The position numbers and the translations under genes were made by a program. A DNA stretch of 64,000 nucleotides from the NCBI GenBank assembly GCA_963747735.1, contig CAVVGE010000026.1, positions 1-64,000 on the forward strand, given 5' to 3'. The DNA is from AP-15 sp963747735 (GTDB lineage: Bacteria > Pseudomonadota > Alphaproteobacteria > ATCC43930 > CGMCC-115725). Below are positions 8,949 through 17,345 of the stretch, one piece after another (position 1 is the stretch's first letter; the number at the start of each line of letters is the position of its first letter). The notes under the pieces were generated by a model. It made no database searches. It was given only the letters and a program-made list of their open reading frames with translations, and had not been told where the DNA came from.

Positions 8949-9482
8949 ATGTGCAATGCTCGCGTCGATGAGAATGCCTCCGAGCGAGGCGCTGTCGTGA
9001 GCAAAGGAATTCGGATGCCTGATCTCGATCAGATAAAACAGGGGCAACAGGAGCGGCGCGATGGGCGTGGACGGTTCGCCAGGGGGCATTCCGGCAATCC
9101 CGCGGGCCGGCCGCGCGGCTGCCAGGACTATGCGACGCGCGCCGCCCGGCTGCTGCTCGAAGGCGAGGGCGAGGCCTTGACCCGCAAGGCCGTCGAATTG
9201 GCGCTTGCCGGCGATCCCGCGGCATTGCGGCTCTGCCTCGATCGTCTGGTGGGGCCGTGCCGCGAGCGCGCCATCGAATTCACCATGCCGCCGATCCGGA
9301 GCGCGGCCGATCTCGCCGATGCCATGGGCGCCGTTGCCGAGGCCACCGCAAACGGGGTGGTCACCCCGCGCGAGGCGACCCAGCTCGGCCAGGTCGTCGA
9401 GGCCTATGTCCGCGCGGTCGAGGCAACCGAGTTCGACCGGCGCCTGCGCGCTTTGGAGGCGAGCGATGCAGCGGCCCATTGA
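8949..9482 (+). CDS. DUF5681-type protein
   Basis: A 177-residue protein containing 'RFARGHSGNPAGRPRG' (about residues 42-57), the hallmark of DUF5681, often found near phage or transposon genes. After it come helices rich in Ala/Leu/Glu. ATG 8949 is used here; a later start at 9015 ('MPDLDQIKQG') is equally possible. The upstream DNA (8905-8950) is A+T-rich, unlike its neighbours, and suggests an insertion boundary. It overlaps the next gene (ATG 9466) by 17 nt. Function unknown. Confidence 0.7.
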   Translation: MCNARVDENASERGAVVSKGIRMPDLDQIKQGQQERRDGRGRFARGHSGNPAGRPRGCQDYATRAARLLLEGEGEALTRKAVELALAGDPAALRLCLDRLVGPCRERAIEFTMPPIRSAADLADAMGAVAEATANGVVTPREATQLGQVVEAYVRAVEATEFDRRLRALEASDAAAH

Positions 9483-10356
9483 CGCCCGGCTCGACCGGGT
9501 CCAGGGCCGCCGGGCGGCCGCGGCCGGCCGCTCTGCCGAAGCGGTGGAGAGCGCCCATGCCGTTGCCCGCGCCGAGGTCGCGATCGGGGCGGTGATCCGC
9601 GCGGCGATGCTCCAGGCCGGTGTCGATCCGGCCTGCGCGCGCCGGCTCGCGCTGGCCGACGAGGCCGCCGCCGAGCTCGCCGCCGCCGGCGTCGCTCCGG
9701 GATCTCGGCCGGCCGAGCCCCCCGAGGCGCCGGCCGTCTTCGACCCGGCGCGCCCGCCGGACCGCTTCGAGGCCAAGATGCTCGCTCTGGCCGAAACCTT
9801 CGCCGACGGCCGCCGGCCCGACTTTGCCAAGGCTTCGTTCGCCGAATTGTTCGCCTGGTCGCTCCTCCAGCCGGCGGCGGAACCCGGAGCGAGCGTTGCG
9901 CCGTCGCCTCCCGATCCGACGATGATCGCCGATCCGACAATGGTCGCCGATCCGACAATGGTTGAGATGACGGCCGAGGCCGCGGCCCATTATGCTGCGC
10001 GCGTCGCCGGCCTCGTTCGCGGTGTCCTCTTGACGGCAATGCGGCCGGGGGCCTACACGGCGACACCCGTTTTTCGGCAAGCGCCGCTACCGAGGGAGAT
10101 CAATCATGGCTCGTATCCGGCATATCGCGCTCGTGACCGACGATCCGGCAAAGACCGCCGAGTTCTACAAGCAGCATTTCGGGCTGACCGAGCTGTATCG
10201 CCGGCCCGGCGACACCGGGGAAAAGGGCGTGTGGCTCAGCGACGGCTATATTTATTTTGCGGTGCTGAAATACGGCGAGCCCGGCGCGCCCAAGCTCGGC
10301 CCGGGGCAGAGCTCGGATCTGCGCGGCATCCACCACATCGGCTTTTACGTCGATGA
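9466..10356 (+). CDS. Ala-rich hypothetical protein, 3' end doubtful
   Basis: Starts ATG 9466 inside the end of the DUF5681 gene and reads as a 296-residue alanine/proline-rich protein. Helical segments at about 20-80 and 95-130 are followed by a 'DPTMIADPTMVADPTMV' repeat (about 150-166). The last 250 nt overlap the VOC gene that starts at 10106 in another frame, and the arginine-rich tail there looks like an out-of-frame reading. The true protein therefore probably ends near 10050-10100, with a lost stop or an indel. DUF5681 proteins are often followed by such a gene. No function is assigned. Confidence 0.5.
   Translation: MQRPIDARLDRVQGRRAAAAGRSAEAVESAHAVARAEVAIGAVIRAAMLQAGVDPACARRLALADEAAAELAAAGVAPGSRPAEPPEAPAVFDPARPPDRFEAKMLALAETFADGRRPDFAKASFAELFAWSLLQPAAEPGASVAPSPPDPTMIADPTMVADPTMVEMTAEAAAHYAARVAGLVRGVLLTAMRPGAYTATPVFRQAPLPREINHGSYPAYRARDRRSGKDRRVLQAAFRADRAVSPARRHRGKGRVAQRRLYLFCGAEIRRARRAQARPGAELGSARHPPHRLLRR
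9913..9963 (+). repeat. 18-bp tandem repeat in coding sequence
   Basis: Nearly three copies of an 18-bp unit beginning GATCCGAC, encoding DPTM(I/V)A. Copies two and three are identical over their first 14 bases; copy one differs at two positions. Confidence 0.8.
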
Positions 10357-10579
10357 CGAGCAGGCAACCGCCAAGGAGCTCGAGGCGGCGCATTTTTCGC
10401 CGGTGCCGATCCCGAAAACCGAACGCGCCGAAACCCCGATGGGCGACGCGGTCAACCTGAAGTATCTCGGCCCCGACGACGTCCAGCTCGATCTGCGCAG
10501 CCGCGGCTGGAACGAAGCGATCAGCTTTGCGATGGAGCGCTATGAGCTGACCCCGGTCAAGGAGGAAGAGACCGTCTAG
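10106..10579 (+). CDS. VOC/glyoxalase-family protein
   Basis: A 157-residue single-domain vicinal-oxygen-chelate protein. 'MARIRHIALVTDDPAKTAEFY' gives the first beta-alpha module with a metal-ligand His at residue 6. 'GIHHIGFYVDDE' (about 72-83) gives the second His, and a Glu or Asp near 'DDVQLDLRSRGW' would be the remaining ligand. Members include glyoxalases, dioxygenases and fosfomycin-type resistance enzymes; which applies is not clear. A strong GAGGGAGA precedes ATG 10106. The NIPSNAP gene follows on the same strand. Confidence 0.85.
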   Translation: MARIRHIALVTDDPAKTAEFYKQHFGLTELYRRPGDTGEKGVWLSDGYIYFAVLKYGEPGAPKLGPGQSSDLRGIHHIGFYVDDEQATAKELEAAHFSPVPIPKTERAETPMGDAVNLKYLGPDDVQLDLRSRGWNEAISFAMERYELTPVKEEETV

Positions 10580-10675
10580 CGAGGCCGGTCGTTAGCCCGA
10601 ACAACAAAGGCGGCGGCGTGCGCTGCCGGTTCGCCGGCCGCGCATTCCCTTGCCTTTTAGCTGGAGGATGCGACG

Positions 10676-11305
10676 ATGATCTATGAAGTCCGCACCTATA
10701 CCTTGCAGCCCGGCAGCGTCGCCGAATTCGAGGAGCGCTACGAAAAGCGGCTGGCGCTGCGCGAAAAGCACTCGAAATTGGGGGCGTTCTGGCACACCGA
10801 GTTCGGCCCCTTGAACCAGGTCGTGCACGTCTATCCCTATGACGATCTCGGGCATCGCACGCGAGTGCGCGTGGCAATGGCAAACGACGCCGCGCGCAAC
10901 GCGCTGCCCGGCGGCGGCGACCTGATCGCCGCGCAAGAGGCCGAGATCATGACCCCGGCGCCGTTTATGAAGGCGCTCGGCAGCCGCGATTACGGTACCG
11001 GCAACGTCTATGAGATGCGCACCTACACTTACGCGCCGGGCAACATTCCAAAGGTGCTCGACGGGTGGGCGAAGGCGATCGAAGCGCGTGAGAAGTTCTC
11101 GCCGCTGGCGGCGTGCTGGACGAGCGAGCTCGGCGGGCTCAACAAATTTGTCCATGTCTGGGTCTACAAGGACCTCAACGAGCGTGCCCGGGTGCGCGAG
11201 GAATCGCGCCGTCCGGGGACGGGCTGGCCGGCCCAGACCGGGGTGCGCCCGGTCCGCCAGGAAAACAAGCTCTTGATCCCAGCCGCGTTCTCACCGGTGC
11301 GCTAG
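10676..11305 (+). CDS. NIPSNAP-family protein
   Basis: A 209-residue protein with two tandem ferredoxin-like NIPSNAP domains. 'MIYEVRTYTLQPGSVAEFEE' starts the first and 'YEMRTYTYAPGNIPKVLDGW' (about 110-129) the second. Each contains the characteristic Trp and 'FVHVWVYKDLNER'-like strand. Family members are small oligomeric proteins whose bacterial role is unclear, often next to dehydrogenase or VOC genes, as here. GGAGGATGCG precedes ATG 10676. No signal peptide. Confidence 0.88.
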   Translation: MIYEVRTYTLQPGSVAEFEERYEKRLALREKHSKLGAFWHTEFGPLNQVVHVYPYDDLGHRTRVRVAMANDAARNALPGGGDLIAAQEAEIMTPAPFMKALGSRDYGTGNVYEMRTYTYAPGNIPKVLDGWAKAIEAREKFSPLAACWTSELGGLNKFVHVWVYKDLNERARVREESRRPGTGWPAQTGVRPVRQENKLLIPAAFSPVR

Positions 11306-11405
11306 CTTTCCGCCGCAATCGGCGGCCGATGACGACCGTGATGCGGGCCGGGCCGCCCAAAGGCTCGGCCCGTTTTCTTTGGCCCGCATCGATCGAGCAC
11401 GGCCG

Positions 11406-11948
11406 ATGATGGAATTTTTTACTGCGGACACGCATTTCGGGCATGGCGGCGCGCTCGGCTTCTATCGCCGGCCGTTCGCTTCGGTCGCGGCGATGAACGA
11501 GGCGCTGGTCGCGCGCTGGAACGCGACCGTCGGGCCGCACGACGAGGTGTGGCATCTTGGTGACTTCGCCATCCGACAATCGCAGCCGGTCGTTGCGGAA
11601 TTGCTGGCGCGGCTGCACGGCAGCAAGCATCTCGTGACCGGCAACAACGATCCGGTGGCGACCACCGGGCAATCCGCTTGGGCCAGCGTGCAGCCCTACG
11701 CCGAGATCGAGGTCGAAGGCGTATCGCTGGTGCTGTGCCATTACCCGTTTCGCAGCTGGCGCAGCATGGACAAAGGCTGGCTCGACCTGCACGGCCACAG
11801 CCACGGCCGGCTCAAGCCGCAGCCGCGGCAATACGATGTCGGCGTCGATGTCTGGGATTTCCGCCCGGTTACGGTGAGCGAGATCCTGGCGCGTGCGCCG
11901 ATGCGACGTGCGCAAAAGCAGGTTACAACTTCGGAGGGTTGCCGATAG
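11406..11948 (+). CDS. calcineurin-like metallophosphoesterase
   Basis: A 180-residue phosphoesterase starting 'MMEFFTADTHFGH'. It has the metal-binding blocks D-x-H ('ADTHFGH', residues 7-13), G-D ('HLGDFAI'), GNxx ('VTGNNDP'), H ('LCHYPFRSW') and G-H-x-H ('LHGHSHG'). This is the pattern of small single-domain phosphodiesterases often called 2',3'-cyclic or phosphohydrolase-like. The substrate is unknown. ATG 11406 is chosen because the metal-binding core starts within 10 residues. Confidence 0.88.
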   Translation: MMEFFTADTHFGHGGALGFYRRPFASVAAMNEALVARWNATVGPHDEVWHLGDFAIRQSQPVVAELLARLHGSKHLVTGNNDPVATTGQSAWASVQPYAEIEVEGVSLVLCHYPFRSWRSMDKGWLDLHGHSHGRLKPQPRQYDVGVDVWDFRPVTVSEILARAPMRRAQKQVTTSEGCR

Positions 11949-12117
11949 GATAAGATTCTACCATAGCAATATTGACACTCGATCGCTGCGAGGACCACGC
12001 TTCAAGAGTTGCCTCGCCGCGGGCGCTGCGTCCGTGACCCCAGACAACCCCGGCGCTGCCAAGGCGCCCCGAGTTTTCAAGCAAATTGCAACTCTAAAGA
12101 ATCGCGGGGGAAAGCTC

Positions 12118-13617
12118 ATGAAGATCAAGCGATATCTGGCCATAGCAGGAACCGTCGGCGCGGGACTCGTCGCCTTCGTCCTGGCCACCGGAATGTGGCA
12201 GCCGTTGGCCAAAGCCGACAAGGGCCGACACGAGGTAAGCTTTGCCGTCGATCCATTCTGGCCAAAGCCGCTTCCGGCGCCGGTCGGCAGCGACGGCGTG
12301 GCGCATACCTGGGTCCAGGGCGAGGTTGCCGGCAACTGCATCGATATGCGTGACAACGTCTATACCTTCAACCGTGGTTGGGAGGTCGGCGCAACTGTCG
12401 GCGGGGTTTTGCAAGGCAACGAGTCGGGGGCGATCAACGGGCAGGACGCGACCGCTTCGGCGATCCCGTCTCCGCCGATTGTCGTGTTCGATCGGCGCGG
12501 CAACACGATCGCCGGATGGGGCAATCCCGGCCTGTTCCCGGCCAGCGACGTCGATGGCGGCTATGCCGATTACATGCCGCACGGCGCGCATGGCTGCTTT
12601 GTCGACTATCAGGGATACATCTGGGTCGGCGGCAACGGCGACGGGATCGTCCAGAAGTACAACCCGGCCACCGCCGCCGCCCAAGGCGCTGCCGCGACCT
12701 TTGTGACGCAAATCGGCCTTAAGGGAATGTGCGACACGACCACGCCGCCGGCGACGGGGGCGAACCCGTTCACGTCGTGCAACGAGTCAAACGACGCCAA
12801 CACCAGCCACACGCTGTTGAACGAGCCGGCGGACATTGCGGTAGACCCGCTGCCGGACCCCGTCACCCATACGCAGGGAAGCGTTTATATCGCGGACGGC
12901 TACGGCAACCATCGCATTGTCGTCTACACGACGAGCGACGGCGGCAAGACTTATCAATACAACCGTCAGTGGGGCACGACCTGCATGATCGGCGGCGTGG
13001 CAACCAACAGCCAAGCCTGTCCCGCGGGGACGTTCGGTGCCACCGGCGGCGGCCATCCGCATTGCGTCGTCCTCGGCAATGACGGCAACGTCTACGTCTG
13101 CGACCGTCCCGATAGCCGCATTCAGGTCTTCGATCGCAGCTGCGGCGCGCCATCGACGACGGCGACACCGCAACCTGTGTGCATGCCGAAGAGGATCATC
13201 AACATCGGCTCCAACGCCGGGCAGACCCCGCCGGCCGGGTCCGTCGGCAACAAAGCCTTCCAGAATGCGGCTCCGGAAAATGCCGCCGCCATTCTCGCAT
13301 CGCTGACGACGCGGGCCTGCGACATCGACTTCTGGCCCAATGTCGATTACCTCGCGAGCAAAAGCCCGACCAGCCAGCGCATCATCGTCGATGTCGATCT
13401 CGGCAACGACAATACCTGGCTGCTCGACAAGGCGAGCGCCACCGTGATCGGAGCGCTCGGCATGTGCGGGATTCTTCCGTGCCCCGGGCACAATGCGGGC
13501 CACTTCGCATTCGGGCATACGACGGCTGTCAATTCGCAAGGCAACATCTACGTCGCCGAGACGATCACCGGGCGACGCATCCAGAAATATGTCGAGGTAG
13601 ACGGCGCGCGGTATTAA
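12118..13617 (+). CDS. secreted NHL-repeat beta-propeller protein
   Basis: A 499-residue exported protein. Residues 1-34 form a signal peptide (basic 'MKIKRYLAIAG' plus a hydrophobic core). The rest has repeated propeller-blade elements such as 'GYIWVGGNGDGIVQKYNP', 'GSVYIADGYGNHRIVVY', 'GNVYVCDRPDSRIQVFD' and 'GNIYVAETITGRRIQKY', typical of NHL repeats. About a dozen cysteines suggest disulfides in the periplasm. GGGGGAAAGCTC precedes ATG 12118. NHL propellers bind ligands or act as lyases; no catalytic assignment is possible. HupE follows 79 nt downstream. Confidence 0.8.
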   Translation: MKIKRYLAIAGTVGAGLVAFVLATGMWQPLAKADKGRHEVSFAVDPFWPKPLPAPVGSDGVAHTWVQGEVAGNCIDMRDNVYTFNRGWEVGATVGGVLQGNESGAINGQDATASAIPSPPIVVFDRRGNTIAGWGNPGLFPASDVDGGYADYMPHGAHGCFVDYQGYIWVGGNGDGIVQKYNPATAAAQGAAATFVTQIGLKGMCDTTTPPATGANPFTSCNESNDANTSHTLLNEPADIAVDPLPDPVTHTQGSVYIADGYGNHRIVVYTTSDGGKTYQYNRQWGTTCMIGGVATNSQACPAGTFGATGGGHPHCVVLGNDGNVYVCDRPDSRIQVFDRSCGAPSTTATPQPVCMPKRIINIGSNAGQTPPAGSVGNKAFQNAAPENAAAILASLTTRACDIDFWPNVDYLASKSPTSQRIIVDVDLGNDNTWLLDKASATVIGALGMCGILPCPGHNAGHFAFGHTTAVNSQGNIYVAETITGRRIQKYVEVDGARY

Positions 13618-13696
13618 ACGAGAGCCCGCCGCTGCCGCGGCAGTCGAACAGAGCCAACTTGTTCGGCTGCCGCGCCGGCCGCCGGGGCCGCCGACG

Positions 13697-15022
13697 ATGT
13701 TGAGCCGCCGGATCGGAATTGCTCTGGCATGGCTGCTGTGGGCGCTGAGCGCCGGCCCGGCGGGCGCCCACGATTTGCCGCTCGACCGCTTCCTTAACGG
13801 GTTTGTCAGGATCGCGCCGCACCAGGCCGATCTAGTGGTCCGTGTGCCGCTCGATCTGTTGCGCGCAATTCCGTTCCCAACGGCTGGGGGCAGCTACGAT
13901 CTCGCGGTTTCGGGCCCGGCGATCAAAGCCGCGCTCGGCGCGCTCGCCAATACTCTGCGGCTTTCGGAGGACGGCGTGCCTCTGGCGCCGTCGGGCGCGG
14001 CCGGGCGGATCGCGCCCTTGGCCGATCGCTCGTTTGAGGATTATGCGCAAGCCGCCGCCGCCATCAGCTCCAGCCCGTCGCGCGATCTGCAAATCGGCTA
14101 CGAGCTCGGCTATTTCGACGCCCATTTTGTCTATCCGATCCGCTCGCCGCGATCGGTGTTTGCGATCGACAGCCGGGTGGGCGCGGAGCTCGGAGATACG
14201 GTCAAGCTCGCCATCCGCTATATGCCGGCGAGCGGTCCCAGCCGCGTTCTGATGATCAGCGGCGGGTCGGGCCGCGTCGACCTCGACCCGGCCTGGTGGA
14301 AGGCCTCGCTCGGCTTTGTCAGGCTCGGCATCGAGCACATTTTGAGCGGCATCGACCACATGCTGTTTCTGTTGTGCCTGGTCATCCCGTTCCGCCGGGT
14401 AAAGCCGCTCATTCCGGTCATCACCGCGTTCACGCTCGGCCATTCGATCACCTTGATCGGGACCGCCTACAATCTCGCGCCGGTCGGCGCCTGGTTCCCG
14501 CCTTTTGTCGAAGCCGCGATTGCCGCGTCGATCTTTTACATGGCGATCGAAAACATCGTCGGCGCCAGCTTGCGCCGCCGCTGGATCATCGCGGCGCTCT
14601 TTGGTCTCGTGCACGGCTTCGGTTTTGCCGACATCCTGAAGGAGCAGCTGCAATTCGCCGGCTCGCACCTGCTCGTCTCCCTGGTGTCGTTCAATATCGG
14701 GATCGAGATCGGCCAGCTCGTGGTCCTGTGCGTTTGCCTCCCGGCGCTCGCCCTTTTGTTTCGCGGTGCGATGGCCGGGCGAATGGGGATTATCGTGCTG
14801 TCGGCAATTGTCGCCAATGTCGCGTGGCAATGGATGGTCGAGCGCGGCAAGGTGTTCTGGCTGGCGCCATGGCCGCAGCCGAGCGTCGCCGGCGTCATGG
14901 AATTGGCGCGCTGGGTGCTCGCGCTCGGCGTGGCGATCGTCGCCGCAACCTATTTGTCGAAATGGATCGATCGGCGGCACCCGGGGCTGATCGAAGCGAG
15001 CCCGGCTACGGGTCAGGATTGA
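13697..15022 (+). CDS. HupE/UreJ-family membrane protein
   Basis: A 441-residue inner-membrane protein. A signal sequence ('IGIALAWLLWALSAGPAGAHD') precedes a periplasmic domain of about 180 residues. About six membrane helices then run from residue ~215 to the end. The HupE/UreJ signature is visible as 'GIEHILSGIDHMLFLL' and 'LFGLVHGFGFADIL', with conserved His residues possibly binding nickel or another metal. No hydrogenase or urease gene is nearby, so it probably belongs to the larger HupE/UreJ_2 subgroup found alone. Function in metal uptake is inferred only. Confidence 0.85.
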   Translation: MLSRRIGIALAWLLWALSAGPAGAHDLPLDRFLNGFVRIAPHQADLVVRVPLDLLRAIPFPTAGGSYDLAVSGPAIKAALGALANTLRLSEDGVPLAPSGAAGRIAPLADRSFEDYAQAAAAISSSPSRDLQIGYELGYFDAHFVYPIRSPRSVFAIDSRVGAELGDTVKLAIRYMPASGPSRVLMISGGSGRVDLDPAWWKASLGFVRLGIEHILSGIDHMLFLLCLVIPFRRVKPLIPVITAFTLGHSITLIGTAYNLAPVGAWFPPFVEAAIAASIFYMAIENIVGASLRRRWIIAALFGLVHGFGFADILKEQLQFAGSHLLVSLVSFNIGIEIGQLVVLCVCLPALALLFRGAMAGRMGIIVLSAIVANVAWQWMVERGKVFWLAPWPQPSVAGVMELARWVLALGVAIVAATYLSKWIDRRHPGLIEASPATGQD

Positions 15023-15112
15023 TCGCTCTAGCCACGATCCTCCGGCATTGTGAAACCGCGGACGCCGGTGCAGGATCGAGCCGCCGGCCGATCATGCGCG
15101 AGGGAGGGCGAG

Positions 15113-16083
15113 GTGCAGCTGAGCCGCGAGGAACTGGTCCGCGCCTATCGCGCGATGGCGACGATCCGGCGCTTCGAGGAGCGGGTGCAGGAGGAGTTTT
15201 CCAAGGGCAGCATCCCCGGCTTTGTCCATCTCTACGCCGGCGAAGAGGCTTGCGCCGTCGGGGTGTGCTCGCATCTCTCCGACGACGACTACATCGCCAG
15301 CACGCATCGCGGCCACGGCCATTCGATCGCCAAAGGGTGCGACCCGGTGGCGATGATGCAGGAACTCTTCGCCAAAGAGGGCGGGCTGTGCGGCGGCAAA
15401 GGCGGCTCGATGCACATCGCCGATCTCGATCGCGGCATGCTCGGCGCCAACGGCATCGTCGGCGGCGGCCCGCCGCTCGTGGTCGGTGCCGCGCTCAGCG
15501 CCAAGACGCTCGGCCGCGGCACCGTCGCGGTCTCGTTCACCGGCGACGGCGGCTCGAACCAGGGCACCACCTTCGAGGCGATGAACCTCGCGGTCGTGCT
15601 GAAATTGCCGGCGATCTTTGTCTTCGAGAACAACCAGTACGGCGAAGGCACCGGCGTCGATTACCACGTCGGCAGCCGCGACATCGCCGGCCGCGCCAAG
15701 GGCTTCGGCCTGCCCGCGGTCAAGGTGTCGGGCGACGATTTCTTCGCCGTGCACGAGGCGGCAGGCGAAGCCATCGAGCGCGCTCGTGCCGGCGGCGGCC
15801 CGTCGGCGATCGAGGTCGATACCTGCCGCTTTTACGGCCACCATTCGGGCGACGCCCAGCTCTACCGCGGCAAGGACGAGGTCCGCCGCCTGCGCGACGA
15901 GCGCGATTGCCTCAAGCATTTCCGCCGCCGCGTCGGCGAGGCGGCCCTGCTCGACGCCAGTCGGCGCTCGACGCGGTCGATACCGAGGTCGCCGCCTTGA
16001 TCGACCGCGCCGTCGAGACCGCCCGCGCCGCCGCCCCCCCGGCCGAGACCGACCTTCTGACCGACGTCTACGTGTCGTACTAG
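15113..16083 (+). CDS. 2-oxoacid/acetoin-type dehydrogenase E1 alpha, frameshifted near 3' end
   Basis: A thiamine-diphosphate dehydrogenase alpha chain (PDH/acetoin type). 'STHRGHGHSIAKG' and 'GGKGGSMHIADL' line the active site, and 'GDGGSNQGTTFEAMNLA' to 'FVFENNQYGEGT' is the ThDP-binding GDG-N motif. It works with E1 beta and an E2/E3 (not in the window) to decarboxylate an oxoacid or cleave acetoin. GTG 15113 follows AGGGAGGGCGAG. Near 15957 one base seems missing (GACGCCAG): the first frame stops at 16000, while the canonical tail 'LDAVDTEVAALIDRAVE' ends at 16083 in the other frame. E1 beta lies 2.3 kb downstream instead of adjacent. Confidence 0.87.
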
Positions 16084-16093
16084 CGGTTCTCTC

Positions 16094-16495
16094 TTGTCCG
16101 AAGATGCGTCATCGGCGGCGGATGACGTTGAACCCAGAGTTGTTGCGCGAACCGGCGACGATCGGCGCGTTTCTGTCTATCGGGTGATCCATTCGACCGA
16201 ATTGGCTCACCTGCGACTGACCGGAAACTATGGATCGAACCCTCACAGATCGGGTAAGTATTTTGCACTGACCTTAGCTGGAGCACAGGCGTTTGCACGG
16301 GCCCCACTCAACGCCGGCAGCACGATCACGAGCACGACATTGCCCCGATCTGTGATTGATCAGAGCTTCCGATTTTATGACCCGGGGCAACATGGCGCGG
16401 GGCCGTCGGTCTTCTTTGGTCAGCCGGAGCTGGCAATTGTGTATGGTACCATGGCACCGCCTGTCGTCGTGCCGAATTCGGGGCAACGATCATGA
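16094..16495 (+). CDS. putative toxin-like protein (possible ADP-ribosyltransferase fold)
   Basis: A 133-residue protein starting at TTG 16094 or later. 'VYRVIHSTELAHLRLTGNYG' followed by 'GKYFALTLAGAQAFAR' and a Ser/Thr-rich strand recalls the N-terminal Arg/Tyr-containing strand and Y-F elements of small ADP-ribosyltransferase-type toxins. The resemblance is by eye and weak. It overlaps the next gene by 4 nt (ATGA at 16492-16495), as in toxin-antitoxin pairs. It sits in the insert between E1 alpha and E1 beta and is less G+C-rich than its flanks. It could also be an unrelated hypothetical. Confidence 0.5.
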   Translation: MSEDASSAADDVEPRVVARTGDDRRVSVYRVIHSTELAHLRLTGNYGSNPHRSGKYFALTLAGAQAFARAPLNAGSTITSTTLPRSVIDQSFRFYDPGQHGAGPSVFFGQPELAIVYGTMAPPVVVPNSGQRS

Positions 16496-16857
16496 CGAAA
16501 CACGAATTCCGTCAATTGTTCTTCAGAGCCTTGAGCGAGGCCGCGCAGAACGCGGAGGCGAGGCTTGGAAAGCCGGTTCCCCGTTCGTTTTTCGTCGAGC
16601 TGCACGCACCCTGTTCGCCGGATCGGACGGTAAGCCCGGATGAAGCGCTGGACGAGATTTATTTGGCGGACGACCGGTTTTATAGAATCGTCGATGTTGC
16701 GATCAAGGAAGTGTTGCCCGAAGCGGCGCTCGCGTTCGTCCGGGTAAGCGGACACCCGCCCGCCGGCTTCAGCCAGACTTGGGACCCTTCCGACCTGGGC
16801 CCGTTCAAGCAGATCGCCGCCCAGAAAATAAAGGATCGCGCGGATCGCGTCGGCTGA
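16492..16857 (+). CDS. hypothetical partner of the toxin-like gene
   Basis: A 121-residue soluble acidic protein, mostly alpha-helical by composition. 'MTKHEFRQLFFRALSEAAQNAEARLGKPVPRSFFVELH' opens it, and 'PDEALDEIYLADDRFYRIVDV' lies in the middle. No DNA-binding motif is evident. The 4-nt overlap with the preceding gene suggests stoichiometric expression, so it may be an antitoxin or immunity partner. Sixty-two nt after its stop begins the first partial copy of the E1 beta 5' end. Family not recognised. Confidence 0.5.
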   Translation: MTKHEFRQLFFRALSEAAQNAEARLGKPVPRSFFVELHAPCSPDRTVSPDEALDEIYLADDRFYRIVDVAIKEVLPEAALAFVRVSGHPPAGFSQTWDPSDLGPFKQIAAQKIKDRADRVG

Positions 16858-16918
16858 TTCATGCATTGTCACGCACGGATTTACCGATCAACCTGCTCGC
16901 TGAAGGGGAGTTCCGGCA

Positions 16919-17020
16919 ATGCCGCAGCAATCGATCCGCCAGGCGTTGAACGAGGCGCCTGCAGGAGGAGATGCGCCGCGATCCGACCGCCATCGTGATC
17001 GGCGAGGATGGCCACGATCC
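16919..17020 (+). repeat. partial copy 1 of the E1 beta gene 5' end
   Basis: About 100 bp matching the first 33 codons of the E1 beta gene at 18413, from the ATG through the codons for 'IVIGED', with few mismatches and one extra base in the middle that shifts frame. It has its own Shine-Dalgarno-like AAGGGGAG. After GGCGAGGATG the sequence diverges. It cannot encode a functional subunit. It marks where an earlier E1 beta start lay before the VapBC insert. Confidence 0.85.
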
Positions 17021-17099
17021 GGCCGGGTTCTGAACACTCTTGCAAATCCGGGCTGCTTGATGAGATCACTCTGCAATCACCTGAGGCTGGAGCATCACC

Positions 17100-17345
17100 G
17101 TGGGACAGGTGGTCATACGAAACATCGATGATCGGGTCCTCGACCGGTTGAAGCTGCGCGCCGCCGGGCAGCGCAAATCGCTGGAGCAATCGTTGCGCGA
17201 CCTGTTGACCGACGCGGCAAAGCTGAGTCGGGTGGAATTGGTCGCGGATTTGGAGCGAATCCGAGCGATGGCGCCGCCCCGCAAGCCCGGTATGACCTAT
17301 CCTACGGCCGAGGAGCTGATCCGGGAGGCTCGCGACAACCGGTGA
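17100..17345 (+). CDS. vapB: VapB/FitA-type ribbon-helix-helix antitoxin
   Basis: An 81-residue protein starting GTG 17100. 'GQVVIRNIDDRVLDRLKLRA' is a typical ribbon-helix-helix DNA-binding N-terminus (FitA/VapB type), and the C-terminal 'GMTYPTAEELIREARDNR' is the toxin-wrapping tail. It binds and inhibits the adjacent PIN-domain toxin and represses the operon. Its stop overlaps the toxin start by 4 nt (GTGA). It is part of the inserts between E1 alpha and E1 beta. Confidence 0.87.
   Translation: MGQVVIRNIDDRVLDRLKLRAAGQRKSLEQSLRDLLTDAAKLSRVELVADLERIRAMAPPRKPGMTYPTAEELIREARDNR

Noticed and set aside
9205..9465. Upstream extension of the Ala-rich gene to 9205
   Set aside because: This part overlaps the DUF5681 gene in another frame and is arginine/proline-rich shadow; ATG 9466 fits the usual gene spacing.
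16919..17020. Treating partial E1 beta copies as small genes
   Set aside because: They have ribosome sites and ATG but break off into unrelated sequence within 23-33 codons; they are better read as insertion scars.
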